NCBI RefSeq assembly: GCF_000280905.1
Contig: NZ_ALAP01000052.1
Location: 62,001 to 126,000, forward strand
DNA: 64,000 nt
Origin: Streptomyces sp. AA1529
GTDB taxonomy: Bacteria > Actinomycetota > Actinomycetes > Streptomycetales > Streptomycetaceae
Direction: 5' to 3'
Shown: positions 43,838-51,995 of the stretch, piece by piece
Position numbering within the stretch: position 1 is the stretch's first letter
Layout: the number at the start of each line of letters is the position of its first letter
Translations under genes and position numbers: made by a program
Notes under the pieces: model-generated
Database searches by the model: none
The model's input: only the letters and a program-made list of their open reading frames with translations
Told to the model about the DNA's origin: nothing

Positions 43838-44302
43838 ATGGGCGTGAGGCCGCTGGAGCTGTGGGCCCGGTTCGACTTCCGCCGCGGGTCCTGCCACCGC
43901 TGCGAGCGTACGAACCTGCCGGTGGCGTGCCTGGGGACGATGGAGGCGCGCGGTGTCACCGTCCCCTTCCGTGCCTGTCACTGGTGCGTCTTCCGGGTCG
44001 AACAGCTCCACTGGGTCGAGGCCGAACGCGCTCGGCTGCGGGCGGGCGGTCCGCCGCCGGAGCAGCGGACCGCCCCGCACCGGCCCTCGCGGCGGGCGCT
44101 GTGCGTGCCCGGTGTCCCGCTGCGCATCGGGCGCCTCCGCACCGGCGGCGCCCGCACGGACTCCGCCCCGGCCGGGTCCGGTGGCTCCCCATCCGGCCGG
44201 GGCGGAATCCCGAAGCACCGCACGAGGAACACCGATCAGGAGGTACCCAGTGGACGCAGTTCCGTGGCTGACGCGGGCCGATGGTGGCAACCCGCAGGAT
44301 GA
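43838..44302 (+). CDS. Zinc-ribbon-like small protein (two CxxC)
   Basis: 154 residues. The core is CHRCERTNLPVACLG then FRACHWCVFRVEQ, giving two CxxC pairs that could bind zinc. The second half is Pro/Arg/Gly-rich and poorly conserved. GGGGTG precedes the ATG at 43838, 25 bp after the resolvase-like gene. Its last 53 bp overlap the peptide gene in another frame, and its GC at third positions falls there, so the true 3' end may be shorter than shown. Function unknown; it may be a partner of the peptide cassette. Confidence 0.6.
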   Translation: MGVRPLELWARFDFRRGSCHRCERTNLPVACLGTMEARGVTVPFRACHWCVFRVEQLHWVEAERARLRAGGPPPEQRTAPHRPSRRALCVPGVPLRIGRLRTGGARTDSAPAGSGGSPSGRGGIPKHRTRNTDQEVPSGRSSVADAGRWWQPAG

Positions 44303-44390
44303 CAGCGACTCCGGCAACAAGCACGGAGGCGGCGGTTCGGACGAGGGCGGCAACACCTCGGACGGCCAGGGCCCGGCGGACGGCGAGTGA
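44250..44390 (+). CDS. 46-residue Asp/Gly-rich peptide, candidate imiditide-type RiPP precursor
   Basis: GTG at 44250 with AGGAGG (44238-44243). The peptide begins MDAVPWLTRADGGNPQDDSD and continues with Gly/Ser/Asp/Asn-rich sequence to PADGE. It has 8 Asp and 2 Glu against one Lys and one Arg. It contains Asp-Gly at 11-12, 38-39 and 44-45, the steps most prone to aspartimide formation, and has no cysteine, so lanthionine formation is excluded. Its TGA overlaps the start of the methyltransferase gene (GTGA). A precursor role is inferred. Confidence 0.6.
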   Translation: MDAVPWLTRADGGNPQDDSDSGNKHGGGGSDEGGNTSDGQGPADGE

Positions 44391-45571
44391 CCGAGGCGGA
44401 ATCCGGCACCCGGGAGGCCGGACCGGACGGGTTGGCCTCCGTGCTGGTGGACAAGGGGGCCCTGACGCCGGACTGGCTGCCCGCCTACCGGGCCGTGCCG
44501 CGGGCCGCGTTCGTCCCCGACCGGCTGTGGCCGGGCACGGCGGGCGGCAACCGGCAGGGCGAGGTGATCGACCGTCGGACGGACCCGGCGCTGTGGTGGG
44601 AGAAGGTGCACAGCGACATTCCGCTCACCACCCAATGGGACGACGGCACGCAGCCGGGCACGGCCAGGGGCCGGGCTCCGACCTCGTCCAGTTCCATGCC
44701 GACGATGGTGTTCTCGATGCTCGCCGCCCTCGGCGTGGCGGAGGGGAACCGGGTGCTGGAGATCGGCACGGGAACCGGCTGGAACGCGGCCCTGCTCGCC
44801 CACCGGCTCGGGCCGGGCAACGTGGTGACGGTCGAGGTCGATCCGGCCGTCGCCGAGGGAGCGCGGCGCCGCCTCGCGGCGGCGGGGCCCGTACCGGTGT
44901 CGGTCGTCGGCAACGGCGCGCGGGGCCATGCCGCCGGAGCGCCGTACGACCGGATCATCGCCACCTGCGGGGTCTCCCGGGTGCCGTACGCATGGATCGA
45001 GCAGGCCGCCGCGGGTGCCGTGCTCGTCGTCCCGTGGGGCCCGCCCTACGGCGGGCAGGCGGTCGCGCGGCTGACGGTCGGCGAGGGCGGGATCGCGACG
45101 GGGCCGTTCGTCGGTTCCTCGGCGTTCATGCGGCTGCGGGACCAGCGCGACCGGTTCCCGCCGACCCGGCTGTTCCCCGGCGCGGAGGACTGGCCGGGTG
45201 CGGCGCAGCGGCGCACGACAGCGCTCTCGCCGGACGACATGGGCGCCTGGCACCACATGTTCACGCTGGGCGTGCAGGTGCCCGACCTGTTCTGTCGCGT
45301 CGAGTGGGGCACAGGCGGCGCGTATCGGCTGTGGCTCCTCGACATGGGTCGCACGTCCTGGGCGACAGCCGATTTCGAGCCCGGTCGCGGCGAGTTCGAG
45401 GTCGCCGAGTACGGACCGCGCCGCCTGTGGGCCGAGGCCGAGGCCGTCCTGTCCTGGTGGCGCGAGCACGGCGAGCCCGGGTTCGCACGGTACGGGCTGA
45501 CGGTCGCCCCGCGCGGTCAACGGGTGTGGCTCGACCACCCGGACAACCCGGTACCGGTGCGGGTGCCGTAG
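44387..45571 (+). CDS. Protein-L-isoaspartate O-methyltransferase homologue with C-terminal extension, RiPP-associated
   Basis: 394 residues from the GTG at 44387, which overlaps the peptide stop. The PIMT-like core (about 20-260) has SAM motif VLEIGTGTGWNAALLA (123-138), VEVDP (149-153) and PYDRIIATCGV (187-197). The usual PIMT substrate loop is replaced by a Ser-rich APTSSSSMP. An extra about 130-residue C-terminal domain (LWLLDMGRTSW to RGQRVWLDHPDNPVP) matches that of methyltransferases clustered with lasso, graspetide and lanthipeptide genes and with imiditides. In the latter the enzyme methyl-esterifies one Asp of a linear precursor, which then closes to aspartimide. Confidence 0.82.
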   Translation: MTEAESGTREAGPDGLASVLVDKGALTPDWLPAYRAVPRAAFVPDRLWPGTAGGNRQGEVIDRRTDPALWWEKVHSDIPLTTQWDDGTQPGTARGRAPTSSSSMPTMVFSMLAALGVAEGNRVLEIGTGTGWNAALLAHRLGPGNVVTVEVDPAVAEGARRRLAAAGPVPVSVVGNGARGHAAGAPYDRIIATCGVSRVPYAWIEQAAAGAVLVVPWGPPYGGQAVARLTVGEGGIATGPFVGSSAFMRLRDQRDRFPPTRLFPGAEDWPGAAQRRTTALSPDDMGAWHHMFTLGVQVPDLFCRVEWGTGGAYRLWLLDMGRTSWATADFEPGRGEFEVAEYGPRRLWAEAEAVLSWWREHGEPGFARYGLTVAPRGQRVWLDHPDNPVPVRVP

Positions 45572-45590
45572 CGGCGTGGCCCCTCGCCCC

Positions 45591-45622
45591 GGCCCGGCGA
45601 CCACCCGTGGTGGGGCCGGGCC
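45591..45622. terminator. Convergent hairpin terminator
   Basis: GGCCCGGC and GCCGGGCC (8 bp) enclose CCACC-CGT-GGTGG with small bulges, between the convergent ends of the methyltransferase and mazG. It probably serves both. Confidence 0.7.
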
Positions 45623-45636
45623 GGACCGGGCCGGGG

Positions 45637-46623
45637 TCAGCCGGCGGGGTGCTGCTCAGCCTGCCGGATCAGGTCGCGGTATTCGCGAGCGGCGGCGCGC
45701 AGTGCGGCCTCGGGGTCGACGCCCTCCCGTTCGGCCTCCGCGGCCAGCGCCAGCAGGGCGTAGCCCACGTCGGCACCGGCGCCGTCCCCGGGGGCGGGCA
45801 GTCCGGCCGTGCGGGCGCGGCCCGCGAGCTTGGCGGCGAGCGAGAGGGCGGGCTGGCCGAAGGGGACGCCCTCGGTGACCGAGGTCCGCTCGGCCTTCTC
45901 CAGGGCCTTGCGGCGCTGCCAGTGCGCCTCGACCTCCGCCGCGGTCTCGGCGACGTCGTCGCCGAAGACGTGCGGGTGGCGGTGCACCAGCTTCTCCACC
46001 AGGGTGGCGGCCACGTCGTCGATGCCGAACGGTTCTTCGGGGTCGTCCTGGGCGATACGGGCGTGGAAGACGACCTGGAGCAGGACGTCGCCGAGTTCCT
46101 CGCGCAGCTCGGCGCGGTCGCCGCGTTCGATGGCGTCGATCAGCTCGTAGATCTCCTCGACGCCGTACTTGAGCAGGTCCTCGTGGGTGCGCAGCGCGCT
46201 CCACGGGCAGTCGCGCCGGATCCGGTCCATCACCTGGACGGCGTCCAGCAGCCGGGCGCCGGGCAGATCGTAGGAGCCGGGCAGCAGCTCCAGATCGGGC
46301 ATGGCCTGCCGGCCGGAGCCGGCCAGCCGGGCGAGGCCGTCGGTGAGCGCGGGCTCCCCCTCGGCGGTGGCCAGTACGACGACCGACCGGCCGCCGCCCT
46401 GTGCGCAGTCGGCGACCAGCTCCCGTGCGTCCGGTTCGACGCCCGCCTCGGCCTTGACCCCGGCGTCCCGCACATAGGGGAGCTGCGGGTGCGCCGGGTC
46501 GGCGCACAGCACCCGGTCGGCGCCGCGCAGGGCCTCCCAGGCGGGCCAGGAGAGCAGTCCGGGCGCCACCCGGTGGGTGGTGGTGAGCAGGACGACACGA
46601 CCGGTCTCGGGGATCTCGTTCAC
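45637..46623 (-). CDS. mazG: Nucleoside triphosphate pyrophosphohydrolase MazG-type
   Basis: 328 residues from the GTG at 46623. The C-terminal MazG all-alpha fold is clear: DRIRRDCPWSALRTHEDLLKYGVEEIYELIDAIE (EExxE metal site in EEIYELID and ELREELGDVLLQVVFHA), then LVHRHPHVFGD. The N-terminal about 110 residues resemble a TetrapyrroleMT-like half-domain, as in actinobacterial MazG. It cleans damaged or non-canonical NTPs. No ribosome-binding site is seen, and TACGTT ends 8 nt before the start, so it may be leaderless. Confidence 0.87.
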   Translation of the reverse strand: MNEIPETGRVVLLTTTHRVAPGLLSWPAWEALRGADRVLCADPAHPQLPYVRDAGVKAEAGVEPDARELVADCAQGGGRSVVVLATAEGEPALTDGLARLAGSGRQAMPDLELLPGSYDLPGARLLDAVQVMDRIRRDCPWSALRTHEDLLKYGVEEIYELIDAIERGDRAELREELGDVLLQVVFHARIAQDDPEEPFGIDDVAATLVEKLVHRHPHVFGDDVAETAAEVEAHWQRRKALEKAERTSVTEGVPFGQPALSLAAKLAGRARTAGLPAPGDGAGADVGYALLALAAEAEREGVDPEAALRAAAREYRDLIRQAEQHPAG

Positions 46624-46739
46624 CCTACGAACGTAACCCGGACGGCGTCCGGCCCGGCCTCCGGTCCCGCGACGGCGTCGCCTCGTCGTCTCGTCGCCGC
46701 GCACCCGTCACAGCGGAACAGCGTCACAGCGGAACAGCG

Positions 46740-47402
46740 TCACATCTGCTGCGGGCGCTGCGCCGCCTCGCCGCTCAGGTCCCGCAGCCACGGGGTCTTC
46801 GCGCCGGTGAGGGTGGAGCGGTCGGTGTCCCACCTGCCGTAGCGCGGGTTCACGTCGATGTTCATGCTCTTGGACGTCGCCGACAGCTCCTTGGTGAGCC
46901 GCTGGTTCCCATCCGGCGAGGTCGGGTCGATGCCCTTGGCCTTGGCGATCTTCTCGACGAGGAGCTGCATGCGGATGCGGTCGTCGATCTCGTCCGGCGC
47001 GACGCTCTGCTGGCGCAGCAGCACGGCCTCGAGCTGCTTGCTGCCGCCCGCCTGCACCTCCAGCTGCCCGCGGACCCGCTGGACCTCGCGGCGGCTGACG
47101 CCCACCTTCGCGTCGCGGGCGGCCTGCGCGACGATCCGCTCCCGGATCATGCCGTCGAGGGTGGCCCGGGTCAGCTTGCCGCTCTGCTTGATCATCTGTT
47201 CGCCCTGCGGCGTGGCCCGCTGCGCGTCCCGCACGGCCCCCACCCGGGACTGGAGCTGCCCCATGCTGATCCGGTCGCCCTTCACCAGGGCCGCCGCGCC
47301 CGGGTGCGCGTCGTCGCCGCACGCGGTGAGCAGCGGGGCCGCGGCGACGAGCGCCGCTGCGGCGGAGAGGGTGAGCGCGGACCTGCGGTGACGGCTTTCC
47401 AT
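46740..47402 (-). CDS. SurA N-terminal-domain lipoprotein
   Basis: 220 residues. A type II signal peptide (LLTAC lipobox, Cys28) is followed by a SurA_N-like all-alpha chaperone domain (ALVKGDRISMGQLQSRV, ERIVAQAARDAKVGVSRREV, LVEKIAKAKGIDP). The parvulin PPIase domain is absent. Likely an extracytoplasmic chaperone or protein-folding factor, as in other actinobacteria where it sits between mazG and mfd. ATG at 47402 with GGAGG. Confidence 0.83.
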   Translation of the reverse strand: MESRHRRSALTLSAAAALVAAAPLLTACGDDAHPGAAALVKGDRISMGQLQSRVGAVRDAQRATPQGEQMIKQSGKLTRATLDGMIRERIVAQAARDAKVGVSRREVQRVRGQLEVQAGGSKQLEAVLLRQQSVAPDEIDDRIRMQLLVEKIAKAKGIDPTSPDGNQRLTKELSATSKSMNIDVNPRYGRWDTDRSTLTGAKTPWLRDLSGEAAQRPQQM

Positions 47403-47646
47403 GGGGCCTCCCGGCGGCGGCGAGGGTCGCGCGTCCTCGCACGACCTGGCGATGATCGATGGTAGGGAGTCGAACGGGTCCATGACCACCGGTTCGACGT
47501 CAAATCGACCAACGATTCGGGAGCAGTTGGGTAGCTGCCCGTACAGCAGTGCGACACCGATACCGGCAGCGGTACGAGCCGTGCGCCGGACCTGCGCCGT
47601 ACGGACCCGGCCGGGACGCCGCCGTTCGCGGCCCGGCCGAGGAGGC

Positions 47647-49680
47647 TCACTCCACCGCGGTGAGCAGCTCGTCGAGGGCCGCGCGGATGGCCTCGTCCTC
47701 GGTGAAGGCGCGCCGGCCGCTGAAGTGGTGGAGGCGCCGGTCGCAGGCCGGCAGGTGGCGCAGGAGGTCGGCGGCGGGCCGGGCGGCGGGACCGATCCGG
47801 GCCAGATGACGCACCGCGGAGAGCATGACGGGCTGGTAGTCGCCCTCGGCCAGGCCCCGCACCGCCTCCAGGAGGACCGGGACGGTGTGCTCGGTGTCGC
47901 CGGTCGCCGCCCACAGGGCGTGCGCGGCCTCGACGTCGGTCCAGTCGCCGGGGGGACCGGCCACCATCCGGAGGCGGTCCGCGAAGGGAGCGGCGTGCGG
48001 GCCGAGATCGGCCAGCTTGCGCAGGGCGGGGTGGGGGAAGCGGCCCTCGGTGGCGGCGGGTCCCAGCACCTCGAGTGCGGGGCCGGGGTCCCCGCCGACC
48101 CGCCAGTACGCCCAGGCGGCGAGTTCCGCGTCCGTCCCGGTGGCCGCGGCCGACCGGGCCAGCAGCAGTTGCCGGCCCGCGTTGCCCGCCGGGCCGATTC
48201 CGGCCAGGGCTGTCGCCGCCGCGGTCCAACCGCAATCGTCGGCCAGCAGCTCGAGCAGGCGGGGTACGGCCGCTTTCGCGGCGGGCCCCCAGGCGGCGAG
48301 CACGTCGCACAGCTGCTTGAGCGCGCCGGGGTCCGTGGTGCCGGCGAGCCGGTCGCAGATGCCGGGCAGCAGCAGCTCCGCGTGGTCCGGGAGCGCGCTC
48401 AGCACCTCGGCGAGGTCCGGGAGGCCGGTGTCGTGTCCCGAGCGGACGCTGCTGTAGCAGGACAGTGCGAAGCCGGACCGGTGGCCGGCCACGTACGCGG
48501 CCAGCCCCGGAACACAGCGCGGATCGTTCATCCGGGCCAGCGCCCACAGGGCTGCCTGAGCCACCGTCTCCCCCGTCCGGGTCCGCCGGGCGGCGGTGTC
48601 GCCGAGCAGCGCGGCGACCGCGTCGGCATGGGTGGCGGCCGACGGGCCGAGGCAGGCCAGCAACCCGGCTGCCCGGTAGCGCACTTCGGTGTCCGGATCC
48701 TCCAGCCGGGCCGCGACGGCCGGCAGCAGGGCCTCCCCCGGCGACCGCCAACGCGCCAGCAGCCCGCCCGCCTGCGCCAGACCGCCGGCCCGCTGCTCCG
48801 CGTCGGGATGATCGGCCAGCAGACCCAGTGCGAAGGCGGGAGACGCGCCGGCGAACAGACCGGCGGTCCACTGCTGGACTCCCTGCACCCCGGTCTCCAT
48901 CGTGCTGCTGCGCCGCCACAGCTCCACGCTCGGGGCGCGGACGGCGTCCAGCACGGTGTCCAGCCGGCTCGCCGCCAGGCCCGGCGCGGCGGGCGCGAGC
49001 GCGTGCACGGCCGCGAGGCGGAGCTGGGGCTCCGGGGCGTCGAGCAGCGCCCGGAGGAGGGTGTCGACCTCCTCGGCCCGGTCACCGACCGGCTCCCGGG
49101 CGACCGCCGGGCCGAGTGCGAGGACCAGGTCGAGCCGGTTCACGAGGTCGCTCTCCGCCTGCCAGCAGCGCAGCAGCGCGGGCAGCAGCAGGGCACCGGG
49201 ACTGGCGCAGAAGCCGACGGCGGCCGTCGCGGCTCGCCGCACCTCCGGGTCGGGATCGGCCAGCAGCGCGAGGACGTCGGGCAGCAGGCGTTCCCAGGTC
49301 GGTGCCCAGCCGGGAGCCAGGAACCTCTCGGCGACCTGACTCTCCTCGCCGGCCAGCATCGCCACCAGGTCCAGCACGGTGAGCCGGCACCGCACCCGGG
49401 AGGCGGAGGCGAGGCGCAGCAGGAACGGCAACGCGGCCGGGGCGGCGGAGCAGATCCAGCCCCCCTGGTGGTAGAGGAGGTTGTGCAGTTCGAACGCGGC
49501 CTCCTCCGCGTCCTCGGGGTCCGGACCCGCGCAGCGGCGCAGCAGACCGGGCACGTCCTCGGCGGAGCCGTAGTTGTGCCGCAGGCCCGCCCAGTCGACG
49601 GCTTCCAGCCCCTCCCACAGGGGCGCCGGCTCCACCGCGGGACGAGCCGCGGGTGACGGGTTCTCAGCGCCCGGGCGCAC
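47647..49680 (-). CDS. HEAT-repeat protein
   Basis: 677 residues of stacked HEAT-type helices (repeats near LLADPDPEVRRAATAAVG, LEDPDTEVRYRAAGLLA, LDAPEPQLRLAAVHAL). The N-terminal 25 residues are disordered. The fold is a protein-binding scaffold; no catalytic motif is visible. The GTG at 49680 directly follows the TGA of the HNH lipoprotein gene (TGAGTG), so translation is coupled, and no ribosome-binding site is needed. A role related to that nuclease is possible. Confidence 0.72.
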   Translation of the reverse strand: MRPGAENPSPAARPAVEPAPLWEGLEAVDWAGLRHNYGSAEDVPGLLRRCAGPDPEDAEEAAFELHNLLYHQGGWICSAAPAALPFLLRLASASRVRCRLTVLDLVAMLAGEESQVAERFLAPGWAPTWERLLPDVLALLADPDPEVRRAATAAVGFCASPGALLLPALLRCWQAESDLVNRLDLVLALGPAVAREPVGDRAEEVDTLLRALLDAPEPQLRLAAVHALAPAAPGLAASRLDTVLDAVRAPSVELWRRSSTMETGVQGVQQWTAGLFAGASPAFALGLLADHPDAEQRAGGLAQAGGLLARWRSPGEALLPAVAARLEDPDTEVRYRAAGLLACLGPSAATHADAVAALLGDTAARRTRTGETVAQAALWALARMNDPRCVPGLAAYVAGHRSGFALSCYSSVRSGHDTGLPDLAEVLSALPDHAELLLPGICDRLAGTTDPGALKQLCDVLAAWGPAAKAAVPRLLELLADDCGWTAAATALAGIGPAGNAGRQLLLARSAAATGTDAELAAWAYWRVGGDPGPALEVLGPAATEGRFPHPALRKLADLGPHAAPFADRLRMVAGPPGDWTDVEAAHALWAATGDTEHTVPVLLEAVRGLAEGDYQPVMLSAVRHLARIGPAARPAADLLRHLPACDRRLHHFSGRRAFTEDEAIRAALDELLTAVE

Positions 49681-50550
49681 TCAGCCCTCGCACTGCTGGA
49701 GCATCATCCGCTTGTCGGGAGCCGTGACGGGCAGGTCGTACTCCAGGGCCACCTGTGTGAACCGCACCGCGTACGAGCAGCGGATCCGCTTGTTCGGGGG
49801 CAGCCAGGAGGCGGGCCCGGAGTCGCCCTTCGAGGCGTTGGGGGAACCCGAGACGGGCAGCAGGTTCAGCACGTCGTTGGCCAGCCGCTTGCGCTTCTCC
49901 TCGTCCCACTGCGCGGCCCCCATCTGCCAGGCGTACGACAGCGGCACCACATGGTCTATCTGGACCTCGGTGGCCTTCGCCTTCTGCCAGGCGATGTCCT
50001 TGCCGGTGTAGGGGTCGGCGAGGGTCATCGAGACGACCACGCAGTCCGAGCCGGAGCGGAAGGTGACCTTGCGGCCGTCACGCTTGAGCACGTCGTTGCG
50101 GGTGTCGCAGCCGTTGCGGGCCAGCGGTATGCCCTCGGCGGTGTCCAGCCAGGCGCGGCCGAACTCCTCCCGCTCGTAGCCCGTGCGCGGGCCGCGGCCC
50201 TTGGTGCGCACCTGGTTGATCAGCCGCCTGGCCCGGACCTTGTCGGTGTCCGAGGTGAGCGCGGCCAGTCCCGGTTCGGTCCCCTCCGGGTTCTTCAGCG
50301 GGCTGGTCTGCTCGCCCGCACCGCCGGAGGCCGGGGTGCCGGTCGGGGTCGCGGAGGCGTCCGAGCCGCCGCCTCCGGTGCCGCCGTCCTCCTGCTGCGG
50401 CAGTCCGTCGCATCCGGCCAGCAGCGCGGTGGCGGCGGTGGTGGCGAGGACGGCGGCGGCGCCCCGCCGCACGGGACGCCGCACGGAACGCGACCCGGAG
50501 CGCGGCACGGAGGCGGAGGCGGGGCGGGGCGGAGTTGTCGCGGCAGTCAT
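49681..50550 (-). CDS. Secreted HNH-type (DUF1524/GmrSD C-terminal) nuclease lipoprotein
   Basis: 289 residues from the ATG at 50550. A signal peptide with lipobox LLAGCDG, a Gly/Ser/Thr linker, then the HNH-like domain: EVQIDHVVPLSYAWQMGA, RLANDVLNLLPVSGSPNASKGDSGPASWLPP, RCSYAVRFTQVALEY. This DUF1524 family occurs widely in Streptomyces as secreted DNases or nuclease-like proteins. It is followed without spacing by the HEAT gene, so they form an operon. A role in DNA scavenging or competition is inferred. Confidence 0.83.
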   Translation of the reverse strand: MTAATTPPRPASASVPRSGSRSVRRPVRRGAAAVLATTAATALLAGCDGLPQQEDGGTGGGGSDASATPTGTPASGGAGEQTSPLKNPEGTEPGLAALTSDTDKVRARRLINQVRTKGRGPRTGYEREEFGRAWLDTAEGIPLARNGCDTRNDVLKRDGRKVTFRSGSDCVVVSMTLADPYTGKDIAWQKAKATEVQIDHVVPLSYAWQMGAAQWDEEKRKRLANDVLNLLPVSGSPNASKGDSGPASWLPPNKRIRCSYAVRFTQVALEYDLPVTAPDKRMMLQQCEG

Positions 50551-50629
50551 CGGGCGAGCATAGACCGGTGCGTCACCCCGACGGAGCTGTCCCTGTGGCA
50601 ACCGGCGGGAAAGCGGGGAGGGACGCAGG

Positions 50630-51895
50630 GTGCGTCAAGCAGTCACCGATCCCCTGCTCAATCTGGTGCGGCGGCACCGTGAGCCCGTCGTCGCCCAGAC
50701 GGCCCGCTCGACCGTCGCCGCCGTGATGAGTTACGCCGTCGCTCTGCAGCTCAGCAGCGAAGCCGCGCCCCTGACCGCGCCGCTCACCGCGCTGCTGGTC
50801 ACCCAGGTGACGCTCTACACGACCCTGCGGACCGGCGTGCGCCGCGTCAACGCCGTGGTCGCCGGAGTGCTCATCTCCAGCGGTTTCAGCGCACTGGTCG
50901 GTCTGACCTGGTGGAGCCTGGGCGTGGTGATCCTCGCCGCGCTGATCGTCGGCCGGTTCGTGAAGGCGGGCGAGTTCGTCCCGGAGACGGCGATCAGCGC
51001 CATGCTGGTGCTGGGAGTGACTCAGAGTCAGGTCGCAGCCATGGCCTGGGACCGGATCCTGGAGACGCTGATCGGTGCGATCGTCGGACTGGCATTCAAC
51101 GTGCTGTTCGTCCCACCGGTATGGGTGCAGCCCGCCGGGGACGCGGTCCTGGACCTCTCCGGCCGGATGAACCGGCTGCTGGTGGGCCTCGGCGAGGACG
51201 TGCGCGGCTTCACCCCGGTCAGCCAGGCCGCCGACCGGCTGCACCAGGCCCGCCGGCTCGACCACGACATCGTGGAGGTCGACGTCGAACTGCGGCGCGC
51301 CGAGGACAGCCTGCGCCTCAATCCGCGGGTGCGGGAGGGCCTGCTCTCCCGCGTCGTGCTGCGCACCGGCCTGGACGCCCTGGAGATCTGCGCGGTCGTG
51401 CTGCGGACCACCGCGCGGACGGTGACCGACCTGGCGAAGAAGCGCCTGGACGAGCCGCTGTTCAGCGAGGAGACCGCCGAGGGCATGCAGGAGCTCTACG
51501 TGCACATGGCGGGCGCGGTCGAGGCGTTCGCGCTGCTGATCACCACCCCGGTCAGCGCCAGCGCGGAGGAGGCCGAGGACCGGCTGGTACGGGAGCTGGA
51601 GGCCAGTCGCGCCAGCCGGGACGTCATCGCTTTCCAGCTCCTGGACAAGGTGCGCGAGCACCCCCGCCAGTGGCAGCTGCACGGCGCCCTGCTCGCCGAG
51701 GCCGACCGCCTGCTGGACGAGCTGGACGTGGAGAAGCGCTCCCAGCGCCTGTGGGAGGAGCTGGACCGGCAGTCCCGCGAACAGCGCGAGAAGAACCCCG
51801 TACTGCGCCGCATCCGCCAGTTCCGCAGCCGGGAGCGCGCCCGCGAACGCGAGCAGGAGGAGGAGCGGGAGCTGGAGTGGGAGGAGGAGCGCTGA
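50630..51895 (+). CDS. Aromatic-acid-exporter/FUSC-family membrane protein
   Basis: 421 residues from the GTG at 50630 (GGGAGG upstream). Residues about 20-170 form five or six membrane spans (VAQTARSTVAAVMSYAVAL, TAPLTALLVTQVTLYTTLRTGVRRVNAVVAGVL), and about 175-421 are a long cytoplasmic coiled-coil region ending in an extremely charged RERAREREQEEERELEW tail. This matches ArAE (DUF939/FUSC) proteins that export aromatic acids in bacteria; substrate unknown. It is monocistronic. Confidence 0.83.
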   Translation: MRQAVTDPLLNLVRRHREPVVAQTARSTVAAVMSYAVALQLSSEAAPLTAPLTALLVTQVTLYTTLRTGVRRVNAVVAGVLISSGFSALVGLTWWSLGVVILAALIVGRFVKAGEFVPETAISAMLVLGVTQSQVAAMAWDRILETLIGAIVGLAFNVLFVPPVWVQPAGDAVLDLSGRMNRLLVGLGEDVRGFTPVSQAADRLHQARRLDHDIVEVDVELRRAEDSLRLNPRVREGLLSRVVLRTGLDALEICAVVLRTTARTVTDLAKKRLDEPLFSEETAEGMQELYVHMAGAVEAFALLITTPVSASAEEAEDRLVRELEASRASRDVIAFQLLDKVREHPRQWQLHGALLAEADRLLDELDVEKRSQRLWEELDRQSREQREKNPVLRRIRQFRSRERAREREQEEERELEWEEER

Positions 51896-51995
51896 GCCGC
51901 CGCCGGCGGAACGCCTCCGCGGCCGGCGGTCCCCGGCGGCGGTCCCGGAGGGCGCTCCCGGGACGGCCCGCGGCACCCCGGCGGCAGACGGATGA

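Noticed and set aside
44250..45571. FxLD lanthipeptide system
   Set aside because: The peptide has no FxLD motif and no cysteine, and there are no lanthionine synthetase genes.
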